DNA from: Chroococcidiopsidaceae cyanobacterium CP_BM_RX_35
GTDB lineage: Bacteria; Cyanobacteriota; Cyanobacteriia; Cyanobacteriales; Chroococcidiopsidaceae
Direction of reading: 5' to 3'
Length of the DNA stretch: 5,297 nt
Assembly (NCBI GenBank): GCA_019242465.1
Contig: JAFAVL010000367.1
Coordinates: 1 to 5,297, forward strand
Both the position numbers and the translations under genes were made by a program. Shown here piece by piece: positions 1 through 5,289 of this stretch (within the stretch, counting starts at the first letter, position 1; every line of letters begins with the position of its first letter). Under the pieces are notes generated by a model. The model saw only the letters and a list, made by a program, of their open reading frames with translations, did not search any database and had not been told where the DNA came from.

Positions 1-12
1 GTAGGCCTAATT

Positions 13-91
13 TGTGCTTGGCTTTCAAACTATACATCTTTCATGGTGCGTTCGCCTCCAGACTGGCGGGCTGTGCTTGCCCTTTCCAACT
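13..91. repeat. Imperfect 19/20-bp direct repeat pair
   Basis: Positions 13-31 (TGTGCTTGGCTTTCAAACT) and 72-91 (TGTGCTTGCCCTTTCCAACT) match at about 17 of 20 positions with one gap, and share an exact 8-mer TGTGCTTG at their left ends. The flanks do not match, so this is a short repeated motif and not a longer duplication. Both copies lie just downstream of the leftward promoter-like element at 103-131. They could be protein-binding sites or pieces of a dispersed repeat; the function is unknown. Confidence 0.35.
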
Positions 92-102
92 GGCGCTTTA
101 CT

Positions 103-131
103 AATCTAACAACTTCCTCCCTCTCTGTCAA
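103..131 (-). promoter_or_regulatory. Sigma70-like promoter reading leftward out of the window
   Basis: On the minus strand a perfect -35 box TTGACA (131 to 126) is followed by a 17-base spacer and TAGATT (108 to 103), which matches four of six -10 positions. Transcription would start near 96 and run left. The predicted RNA carries a GGAGG-like sequence and, 11 bases later, an ATG at 44-42 that opens a four-codon frame (MKDV, stop at 32-30). The target is presumably a gene or small RNA beyond the left edge. This is motif evidence only; a chance match is possible. Confidence 0.4.
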
Positions 132-232
132 CTACTCTGCTGGAAAAAAATTCTAAAATCTGAAAATGCTTCCTATGACAGTGTTTAAGCCACAATGGGT
201 TAAGTGTTGTGCTGAAGCAGGTAGGGGAAATC

Positions 233-1108
233 ATGAATTTTCAGTCGGTGGTTGCCACATTGCATCAGTTCTGGGGCGAGCGCGGTTGCCTAATTGCTCA
301 GTCCTATGACATCGAAAAGGGTGCAGGTACTATGAACCCTCATACATTTTTAAGAGCCATCGGACCAGAGCCCTGGTCAGTGGCATATGTTGAACCGTGC
401 CGCCGTCCAACAGACGGACGTTATGGGGAGAACCCCAATCGCTATCAGCACTACTACCAGTATCAAGTGTTGATTAAACCTTCTATAGAGAATATACAGA
501 GCATCTATCTTGATTCCCTTAGAGTTCTGGGCATTCGCTCTGAAGAACACGATATTCGCTTTGTGGAAGATAACTGGGAGAATCCTACAATAGGAGCTTG
601 GGGCGTTGGCTGGGAAGTCTGGTTGGATGGAATGGAAATTACCCAATTTACCTACTTCCAGCAATGTGGGGGCATCGATTGTCGCCCTATCTCAATCGAG
701 ATCACTTACGGACTAGAGCGGCTGGCGATGTATCTGCAAGGAACAGAGTCATTTGCGAAGATTCATTGGACAGACAGCATCACATACGGGGATGTGCATC
801 TGCAGGGAGAGATTGAGCAGTGTACCTACAACTTTGAAGCTTCCAATCCAGAACTACTGTTAACGCTGTTTGGTCTTTACGAACAAGAAGCAGAGCAATT
901 AACCAGTCAAGGGCTAGTATTACCCAGCCTTGATTATGTATTGAAGTGTTCTCACACTTTCAATCTCCTAGATGCGAGAGGAGTCATTTCTGTAACTGAG
1001 CGGACTCGATACATTAGTCGCATTCGTAACCTAGCACGCAAGGTTGCTCAACTATACCTGCAGCAGCGAGAGAAGTTAGGTTTTCCACTCCTGGTTAGGG
1101 ACAGGTGA
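233..1108 (+). CDS. glyQ: Glycyl-tRNA synthetase, alpha subunit
   Basis: The product charges tRNA-Gly with glycine in the cytoplasm as the catalytic alpha chain of the bacterial-type alpha2beta2 class II glycyl-tRNA synthetase. The protein has 291 residues, close to the usual length of about 300, and ends with the family's LGFP tail. Visible family blocks are GAGTMNP (30-36), [12 protein letters not shown] (44-55), [14 protein letters not shown] (57-70), [13 protein letters not shown] (106-118), [18 protein letters not shown] (127-144) and the class II motif 3 segment [11 protein letters not shown] (157-167). ATG 233 was chosen over the in-frame GTG at 209 because AGGGGA lies seven bases before it and because [14 protein letters not shown] is the normal N-terminus of cyanobacterial homologues. 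The beta subunit gene glyS is not adjacent, so the partner must be encoded elsewhere. A convergent membrane-protein gene follows after 71 bases. Identity is secure. Confidence 0.97.
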   Translation: MNFQSVVATLHQFWGERGCLIAQSYDIEKGAGTMNPHTFLRAIGPEPWSVAYVEPCRRPTDGRYGENPNRYQHYYQYQVLIKPSIENIQSIYLDSLRVLGIRSEEHDIRFVEDNWENPTIGAWGVGWEVWLDGMEITQFTYFQQCGGIDCRPISIEITYGLERLAMYLQGTESFAKIHWTDSITYGDVHLQGEIEQCTYNFEASNPELLLTLFGLYEQEAEQLTSQGLVLPSLDYVLKCSHTFNLLDARGVISVTERTRYISRIRNLARKVAQLYLQQREKLGFPLLVRDR

Positions 1109-1128
1109 GGGAACTAATGTTAGCGTTG

Positions 1129-1168
1129 CCGCTGACTGTCACGGTGGGTTCTTCAGTTTTTGCAAAAC
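1129..1168. terminator. Weak candidate terminator between convergent genes
   Basis: Between the stop codons of glyQ and the convergent gene there is a small hairpin: CCG (1129-1131), one bulged C, TGA, loop CTG, TCA and CGG (1142-1144). A T5 tract follows at 1157-1161. The tract lies 12 bases beyond the stem and itself sits in a second small hairpin, GTTTT/AAAAC at 1156-1168 with loop TGC. Neither is a textbook intrinsic terminator, but a termination signal is expected here. Confidence 0.22.
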
Positions 1169-1179
1169 AATCGGAAACT

Positions 1180-1806
1180 TCACACATGAGAATATTCATA
1201 AATCCCTAAAGCTATTATGAGAACTCCCGATGCTATTCCGGGCACACTTCCAGAAAGTTTTGCTGTGAATGTAGAGCCCAATACATATCCAATACTAATT
1301 GCTAACAAGCTGGTTATAAAAGTTAAACCAGTTGTCATCGCAATATTTAAGCCAGACAAACCTGCTCCTAAACCGTTACCCAGATTATTGATCGTTAAAG
1401 CAAACGCCAAGGTCCACGCTTCTTTAAGTTCGACTCTATTGGATTTGTCTACGTCTACTATTTCAGGATTTCTAACGTAGGTGTTAAAAGAAAACTGTTC
1501 ATCCCGGGATTTGAATTCTTTTCTTCTTGCTTTTTTCTCTTTCCTTAGTGCTTCCCATATACTCCAAATTCCAATAGCTATAAGTACAGCACTTCCCAGC
1601 GCATTAGCTAGGGCGTTAGGTAAAAAATTACTAACAAGTTCTCCCGCTTCCATGGAAGTAAATGTACCTAAACCAGAAACAATAGCAATCAGCAAATTTG
1701 CTAGCAAAGCTATTCTTACTTTCTTGACACCATATGCAATACCTACAGCAAAGGCATCAACATTAGAGGATACTGCAAGTAAAACAGAAGAGAAAAAGTG
1801 ACCCAT
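1180..1806 (-). CDS. YtaF/MntP-family six-helix membrane protein, probable cation transporter
   Basis: This 208-residue integral membrane protein has about six helices in two similar three-helix halves (roughly 4-26, 31-50, 65-87, then 131-153, 159-181, 188-205). Half one holds SSNVDAFAVGIAYGVKK (13-29), the acidic signature of the MntP manganese-export and YtaF families. Half two holds TINNLGNGLGAGLSGLN (138-154), where the aligned Asp is Asn140. The MGHFFSSVLLAVSSNVD start and the long charged middle loop fit YtaF better than MntP. The loop (88-130) is very basic (RKEKKARRKEFK) and then has an EF-hand-like stretch at 118-129 (D118, D120, S122, E126, E129). ATG 1806 was chosen because GGAG lies nine bases upstream; in-frame ATG 1821 and TTG 1824 have no such site. 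YtaF is named for sporulation in Bacillus, which does not apply here; the ion is not known. It is convergent with glyQ and divergent from the DUF4079 gene. Confidence 0.85.
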   Translation of the reverse strand: MGHFFSSVLLAVSSNVDAFAVGIAYGVKKVRIALLANLLIAIVSGLGTFTSMEAGELVSNFLPNALANALGSAVLIAIGIWSIWEALRKEKKARRKEFKSRDEQFSFNTYVRNPEIVDVDKSNRVELKEAWTLAFALTINNLGNGLGAGLSGLNIAMTTGLTFITSLLAISIGYVLGSTFTAKLSGSVPGIASGVLIIALGIYEYSHV

Positions 1807-1815
1807 ACAAATGTT

Positions 1816-1819
1816 CTCC
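1816..1819 (-). promoter_or_regulatory. Ribosome binding site that decides the start of the YtaF-like gene
   Basis: Read on the minus strand, GGAG is followed by nine bases and then ATG at 1806. This supports the 208-residue product and argues against the longer in-frame starts at 1821 and 1824, which overlap or precede this site. Confidence 0.6.
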
Positions 1820-2208
1820 ATCAAAATTTACAAATTTATCTAGCTTTTCTGTTGAGGAATATACTGATAGTCAACATTGAGTTAGGCTTATATAGAAGCA
1901 AGTTAATCGCTGTAGAATCGCAAAAATTATTTAAGAGCAAAACTTACTGCTTAGTTGTCTAGAACCATTTTGCTGTCGCTAAGCTTATCTTACGTGTTTT
2001 AAGAAGCAAACATTTCCTTCTAATGAGGTAAAGAGCATTTATATCTAATAGCATAAAAGCGTTTCATTCTAATTTTATTTTTCTTTAGGGCAATATAAAA
2101 AGGAGTAACACTGTAAATCGGCTAAGATTGCAGTACATAAGTGCAAGTTTTGGGCAAGGATGTGAAATAATTATAACAAATTATTAACTTTGAGAAGCTG
2201 CAATCCAG
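1820..2208. other. AT-rich intergenic region between divergent genes
   Basis: No gene is visible. This stretch of nearly 390 bases must hold the promoters of both the leftward YtaF-like gene and the rightward DUF4079 gene, but no clear -35/-10 pair is present. Candidates are TATAAA at 2094-2099 (+), directly followed by an AGGAG that precedes no start codon, and TATATA at 1894-1889 (-); both lack a good -35. An isolated TTGACT occurs at 1874-1869 (-). A hairpin-capable segment lies at 1983-2007 (GCT, two-base bulge, TCTTA, loop CGTGTTT, TAAGA, AGC). A 7-bp inverted pair AGCAAAA/TTTTGCT lies at 1936-1942 and 1968-1974. I do not recognise a riboswitch class on either strand. Confidence 0.6.
2166..2185. 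repeat. Short AT-only inverted repeat before the DUF4079 gene
   Basis: AATAATT (2166-2172) and AATTATT (2179-2185) are exact reverse complements separated by ATAACA. The pair lies 24 bases before the ATG at 2209. It could be an operator or a weak hairpin in the leader, but the arms are pure A/T and such pairs arise often by chance in AT-rich spacers. Confidence 0.3.
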
Positions 2209-2688
2209 ATGATAAATTTCAATGAGCTTTTAGAGCCAATCGCCGATTTATTTCAGGGTATAGGGATTTCTGAGCCGATTGTGCGTTGGGGACACCCGCT
2301 GATGATGGCAATTGTAGTGTTTGTGATGGGCAGCTTTGTGGGACTGGCAGGATGGCGCGGTAGGATAGTTACTGATGTATCTGCTGCCAGTAAGAGTCGG
2401 CTCGATCATCGCAAACTAGCACCATGGATGCTTCTTTTTATGGCTACTGGTTACACTGGTGGCGTGTTGTCCTTGGTGATGCAGCAGCAACAAATTCTTG
2501 GGAGTTCTCATTTTTGGACTGGCTCAATTGTGTTGTTACTATTACTGGTTAATGGCTCGATCTCGTTAACGGGCTTTGGGGGTAATAAAGCTGCTCTACG
2601 CACAGCTCACGCTTACTTAGGCAGTATAGCGCTTTGTATCCTATTTCTCCATGCTGTGTTGGGTTTGAAGTTGGGTATAGCGCTCTAA
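2209..2688 (+). CDS. DUF4079 family four-helix membrane protein
   Basis: This 159-residue membrane protein of unknown function fits the DUF4079 family, which is typical of cyanobacteria. Four hydrophobic helices are visible at about 28-48, 70-91, 101-121 and 132-157, with a polar loop (50-68) rich in Arg, Lys and Ser between the first two. Histidines sit at or in helix ends: H29 in WGHP, H67, H101 in SSHFWTG, H134 in AHAYLG and H148 in FLHA. This layout recalls cytochrome b561-like four-helix haem proteins; that is an inference and I see no direct proof of haem binding. A thylakoid or plasma membrane location is likely. The start is ATG 2209; its ribosome site is poor (GAGAAG about a dozen bases upstream). 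It stands alone, with spacers of more than 350 bases on both sides, so the context gives no functional clue. Confidence 0.85.
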   Translation: MINFNELLEPIADLFQGIGISEPIVRWGHPLMMAIVVFVMGSFVGLAGWRGRIVTDVSAASKSRLDHRKLAPWMLLFMATGYTGGVLSLVMQQQQILGSSHFWTGSIVLLLLLVNGSISLTGFGGNKAALRTAHAYLGSIALCILFLHAVLGLKLGIAL

Positions 2689-3060
2689 GGGGCAGTCGGA
2701 TGGACACACTGCTGGAAGAAAAAAATGGCTCAAACGACTTTAACTGAAAATGTCTAGCTTGAGCAGGTTAGAAGTGAAATTGCCTGGTCGAATGGAATAA
2801 TGATCTCTGAAATGATGATTCCCTCGGCTAATTTCTGCTCGGTGAAACTACTGAGCAATTTAACAGAGAACTATAACCTCCTAATCAAAACACCTGACAT
2901 GTAAAGAGACTTAATTTCTAGACTAACAACTTCAGATATATACTTTCTTTTCTAAACTTTTAAGATTTAGTAGATATTACTATAGTTTTCTTTAGTTTAA
3001 CTTCATAGAAATTCCAGTAGGATTTCAAGCAATAACTGTTAATAAGTAGCAGAAATTGTA
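2689..3060. other. Intergenic region between the DUF4079 gene and comEC
   Basis: No intact gene is visible. A small inverted pair GCAGT (2692-2696) / ACTGC (2708-2712) follows the DUF4079 stop codon but has no T tract, so it is a poor terminator. The first half (to about 2904) is of moderate GC and contains the amber-interrupted frame listed separately. From about 2905 the sequence becomes strongly AT-rich, as expected of a promoter region for comEC: a good -10-like TATACT lies at 2939-2944 and another, TACTAT, at 2978-2983. No convincing -35 accompanies either. Confidence 0.55.
2725..2904 (+). pseudogene. Possible gene relic: 60-codon frame with one amber stop
   Basis: ATG 2725 is preceded by GGAAG (2713-2717) at a fair ribosome-site distance and opens a frame reading MAQTTLTENV, then TAG at 2755-2757. 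The same frame then continues for 48 codons without a stop to TAA at 2902-2904 (LEQVRSEIAWSNGI and so on, ending IKTPDM). Base composition inside this stretch is more gene-like than in the AT-rich 150 bases after it. An internal ATG at 2800 would give a 34-residue peptide. I do not recognise the sequence. A chance open frame is quite possible, since 48 stop-free codons are not rare. Confidence 0.2.
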
Positions 3061-4665
3061 ATGACTCAGACTAGTGGTATCGTTTTGTGTCTAGCCTATA
3101 TTCTAGGCTTGCTATCCACGGTGTTCTTTTGGGGAGGTTATGGCATTTTGGCTTCGGGAATAGGGGCAGCGATTCTTTTTCAGAGCCGATTGATTAAAGC
3201 ACTACCGAGTGATTGGCGAATGGGACCGAAACCAACAGTGTGGCTAGCAGCTGGTGCAATCGGGCTGTTGGCAACATTATATTTTCAAGCACGGATACCA
3301 CAACCAGCAGCAAACGACATCAGTAAGTCTGTTGCTGGTGACAGCTACCAGCAACAAACTGTTACTGTCCAAGGTAAAGTTTTGAGTTCACCTCACCTGA
3401 CTCGGAGTCAAAGGATGCAGTTTTGGTTAGAGGCAAATCAGCTTAATGAGGGCAAAGGCAAAGAAGTGAGTGGTAGGCTGTACGTGACTGTGCCCTTACA
3501 GCAAGCAATTGGGATTTACCCAAGTGAGGCAATTTCTGTCACTGGTTTTCTATACAAACTAAAATCAGCAACCACCTCAGGTAGCTTCGATCTTCAGGCT
3601 TACTTAGCTAAAGAAGGTGCCTTTGCTGGTCTTAAGGGTCGTCAAGTTAACCTGTTAGCAGAGACAAGGTCGAAATGGAAATGGTGGGCTATTAGGCAAC
3701 GAATCATCCGCGCTCAAGGGCGTTGGTTAGGTAGTCCTGAGGGACCACTTGTCAGTGCAATAGTTCTGGGGCACCAAGCAGTAGATTTCCCCTACGCTAT
3801 CAAAGACCAGTTTGTTCAAGAGGGGTTAGCTCATGTCATAGTTGCCTCTGGATTTAAAGTTTCCTTAATCCTGGGGTCGTTGTTAGCTGTAACTAGGCGT
3901 TTAACTCAGAGATTACGATTTTGTCTGGGTACTGCTGCACTATTTATTTATGCTGGTCTTACAGGTTTCCATCCTCCAGTGTTGCGAGCAGCTGTAATGG
4001 GGTTTGGAGCTTTAATCGCTTCGGTGTTGCAGCGCAAACGCAAGCCGTTAAGCTCATTGCTGATAGCTGCAATCCTGCTGCTGCTGATCAATCCATTATG
4101 GATTTGGGATCTAGGGTTTGAGCTGAGTTTTTTGGCTACGCTGGGATTGATGGTGACAGTACCACCATTGGTCAAACAACTGGACCGGTTGCCATCGGCG
4201 ATCGCTTCTCTAGTTGCAGTTCACATCGCCGCCTACCTATGGACGTTACCTTTATTACTGCATGTCTTTAGTGTCACGGCACCTTATAGTATTGTGGTAA
4301 ATCTCCTTACTACTCCCTTAATTACTGTTATCAGTCTCGGTGGCATACTCAGTGCTGTTGCTGCAGTGATCTGGCCTTTAGCAGGCAGCGCCCTAGCGTG
4401 GTCACTATACTATCCAACCCACATTCTGATATTGCTAGTGCAATTTTTCTGCCAATTACCAGGAAATTCCGTCACTATTAGCACGATTTCGGTTCTGGAG
4501 CTAATTGCCCTTTACGGATTGATTTGCTCAGTATCAGCGCTGCTTTGGTGGCAGCGGCATTTGAGGTTAGCCGAATGGATCAAGGATCACGCGAAGAACA
4601 AAGGGTATCAGACGTTGATAAACGATGTCCTACGCACATACGTTGAACATTGCAAAGGACGCTGA
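3061..4665 (+). CDS. comEC: ComEC/Rec2 family DNA-uptake channel, short form without lactamase domain
   Basis: ComEC forms the inner-membrane channel that passes single-stranded DNA into the cytoplasm during natural transformation. This 534-residue protein starts with hydrophobic helices (about 7-41 and 58-76). A soluble OB-fold-like DUF4131 region follows (about 95-200: TVQGKVL, GRLYVTVP, ISVTGFLYKL, YLAKEGAFAGLKG). The competence core comes next: SPEGPLVSAIVLGHQ (225-239), EGLAHVIVASGFKVSLILG (254-272), GFHPPVLRAAVMG (302-314), NPLWIWDLGFELSFLATLGL (344-363) and PLLLHVFSVTAPYS...NLLTTPL (397-420). Most families have His after SG-L; here it is Lys266. The protein ends in a charged tail (500-534), so the C-terminal metallo-beta-lactamase domain of the roughly 775-residue Bacillus protein is absent. 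No Shine-Dalgarno is seen before ATG 3061, but the N-terminus looks like cyanobacterial homologues. No other competence gene is adjacent. Confidence 0.93.
   Translation: MTQTSGIVLCLAYILGLLSTVFFWGGYGILASGIGAAILFQSRLIKALPSDWRMGPKPTVWLAAGAIGLLATLYFQARIPQPAANDISKSVAGDSYQQQTVTVQGKVLSSPHLTRSQRMQFWLEANQLNEGKGKEVSGRLYVTVPLQQAIGIYPSEAISVTGFLYKLKSATTSGSFDLQAYLAKEGAFAGLKGRQVNLLAETRSKWKWWAIRQRIIRAQGRWLGSPEGPLVSAIVLGHQAVDFPYAIKDQFVQEGLAHVIVASGFKVSLILGSLLAVTRRLTQRLRFCLGTAALFIYAGLTGFHPPVLRAAVMGFGALIASVLQRKRKPLSSLLIAAILLLLINPLWIWDLGFELSFLATLGLMVTVPPLVKQLDRLPSAIASLVAVHIAAYLWTLPLLLHVFSVTAPYSIVVNLLTTPLITVISLGGILSAVAAVIWPLAGSALAWSLYYPTHILILLVQFFCQLPGNSVTISTISVLELIALYGLICSVSALLWWQRHLRLAEWIKDHAKNKGYQTLINDVLRTYVEHCKGR
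4198..4205. repeat. HIP1 octamer GCGATCGC
   Basis: A single copy of the Highly Iterated Palindrome 1, extended to GGCGATCGCT, lies inside comEC. HIP1 is strongly over-represented in many cyanobacterial genomes and supports the taxonomic reading. I saw only this one copy in the window. Confidence 0.8.
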
Positions 4666-4870
4666 ATTACTTAATGATATTAGATATGTGACCAGAAGGA
4701 AGGGGTTTTTTGGCTAACCCTATCACTCTAGCTCTACTCCATCCTACTAATGCCCGAGAAGACTACTAACCCCTAGTCCGCGTCGCTCGAAACGGAGCTT
4801 GCTGCTTGACGCGGACTTATCAATATTCAATATGGAAAGATTTTAAAAAGACTTAATTCAGGGTGATCGG
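4666..4870. other. Intergenic region between comEC and the Rpn-like pseudogene
   Basis: No gene is visible. A 5-bp pair GGGTT (4703-4707) / AACCC (4716-4720) encloses part of a T6 run, so it does not have terminator geometry. The main structure is the palindromic element at 4775-4817. The missing N-terminal part of the downstream Rpn-like gene is not recognisable here: in that gene's frame a TAA occurs at 4844-4846, and after it the reading resembles the family only from about 4868. Confidence 0.6.
4775..4817. repeat. Palindromic repeat element with perfect 10-bp GC-rich stem
   Basis: AGTCCGCGTC (4775-4784) and GACGCGGACT (4808-4817) are perfect reverse complements. The 23-base interior contains a second small hairpin, GCTC (4785-4788) / GAGC (4795-4798) with loop GAAACG, followed by TTGCTGCTT. 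The size, GC-rich stem amid AT-rich spacer and intergenic location resemble the small palindromic dispersed repeats (REP- or SDR-like) common in filamentous cyanobacteria. It lies 109 bases after the comEC stop and is followed by TATCAATATT, with no T tract, so it is not a classic terminator, although the hairpin could stabilise or end the transcript. Whether it is repeated elsewhere in the genome cannot be seen here. Confidence 0.7.
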
Positions 4871-5289
4871 TTGGTAGTGCTGGCGCAGACAGACTCGCCT
4901 GTTACTCTACTGCAACAAGTGTCGACCCAAGTGGATATGATTGAAGAACTACAGCAGCAGCGGAATATCTCGGCTTGTGCTGAAATTCTAGCAGGTTTGA
5001 AGTTTGAGCAGGATTTTATCCGGCAGTTTCTGAGGGAAGAATTTATGCGAGAATCAGTGATTTACCAAGAAATTCTGCAAAAGGCAGACAGGAAGGCAGG
5101 CAGGAAGGCAGGCAGGAAGAAGGGGCAAATCTGGTTCTGCGTCTATTAGTACGTCGGCTGGGTCAACTTACCCCAGAGTTGAGAGCGCAGATCCAGACAC
5201 TTTCTGTTACCCAGTTAGAAGAGTTAGGTGAAGCTTTACTGGATTTCTCGACGATACAAGATTTAATGAATTGGCTACAGGCTCATTAG
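4871..5289 (+). pseudogene. Rpn-family (recombination-promoting nuclease / putative transposase) remnant, N-truncated and frameshifted
   Basis: The intact relatives are cyanobacterial proteins of about 300 residues with an N-terminal PD-(D/E)XK nuclease domain, a helical middle and a C-terminal DUF4351-like end. Only the last 140 or so codons remain. Middle part: VVLAQTDSPVTLLQQVSTQV, then RNISACAEILAGLKF and RESVIYQEILQK. At the A4 run 5079-5082 (codons CAA AAG) the frame breaks: the original frame runs on to a premature TAG at 5147-5149, while the -1 frame gives GRQEGRQEGRQEEG, then ANLVLRLLVRRLGQLTPELRAQ, SVTQLEELGEALLDFS and a family-typical end NWLQAH with TAG at 5287-5289. Adding one A restores the whole frame (419 to 420 bases). 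An in-frame stop at 4844 and loss of the nuclease domain mean no active enzyme is made. A TTG at 4871 with AGGGTGA four bases upstream could still start a short peptide. Family assignment rests on remembered sequence patterns. Confidence 0.8.
5083..5118 (+). repeat. Three 12-bp tandem repeats inside the Rpn-like remnant
   Basis: The unit GGCAGGCAGGAA occurs three times (5083-5094 with one G-to-A change, 5095-5106, 5107-5118). In the restored frame each copy encodes Gly-Arg-Gln-Glu; in the current 0 frame the array reads as a basic Lys-Ala-Gly-Arg series. Variable Gly/Gln/Glu-rich repeats at this place are usual in the family, as a linker between the middle and C-terminal parts. Replication slippage readily changes copy number here, and the frameshift lies directly at its left edge. 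Confidence 0.85.

Larger units (their letters stand above)
1..232. other. Intergenic region upstream of glyQ, no convincing gene
   Basis: No gene can be supported here. Reading frame 1 (+) is open from the window edge to a TAA at 154-156, about 51 codons. Its translation is rich in Ser, Thr, Asn and Trp, resembles no family I know, and could be chance. The right part is the glyQ leader: an isolated -10-like TAAAAT lies at 154-159 without a -35 box at proper spacing, and an ATGACA (175-180) has no good -10 partner, so the glyQ promoter is not settled. The left part has a minus-strand promoter-like element and an imperfect direct repeat, listed separately. It also contains GC-rich short inverted pairs on the plus strand (CGCC/GGCG around 54-69, GGGC/GCCC around 68-82). 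Confidence 0.6.

Noticed and set aside
1..156. Plus-strand frame open from the window edge to TAA at 154-156, possibly the tail of an upstream gene
   Set aside because: The translation resembles no known C-terminus, frame 3 is also open over much of the region, and a leftward promoter overlaps it.
255..340. Ser in QSYD and Met in GAGTMNP of GlyQ as active-site anomalies
   Set aside because: Homologues such as Bacillus GlyQ vary at the same positions (QAYD, GAGTMSP), so these are ordinary substitutions.
377..664. Open frame on the minus strand inside glyQ
   Set aside because: It is the antisense shadow of a highly conserved synthetase gene, and its translation shows no recognisable domain.
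1217..1801. Two plus-strand open frames opposite the YtaF-like gene
   Set aside because: They are antisense to a clear six-helix protein with family motifs and have no ribosome site or family resemblance.
2132..2145. AGTACATAAGTGCA resembles the cyanobacterial LexA box (RGTACNNNDGTWCB)
   Set aside because: Two positions in the right half differ from the consensus, and the downstream DUF4079 gene has no SOS connection, so it is probably chance.
1820..2208. Metal riboswitch (yybP-ykoY type) upstream of the YtaF-like gene
   Set aside because: I could not find the conserved internal-loop sequences on the minus strand; only weak, unrelated hairpins are present.
4701..4721. Hairpin with GGGTT/AACCC and a T6 run after comEC as a Rho-independent terminator
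   Set aside because: The T run lies in the 5' arm and loop, not after the stem, and the stem is only 5 bp.
5083..5118. The short repeats as a CRISPR-like array
   Set aside because: The units are 12 bp, directly adjacent without spacers, and encode a Gly-Arg-Gln-Glu linker of the Rpn-like protein.
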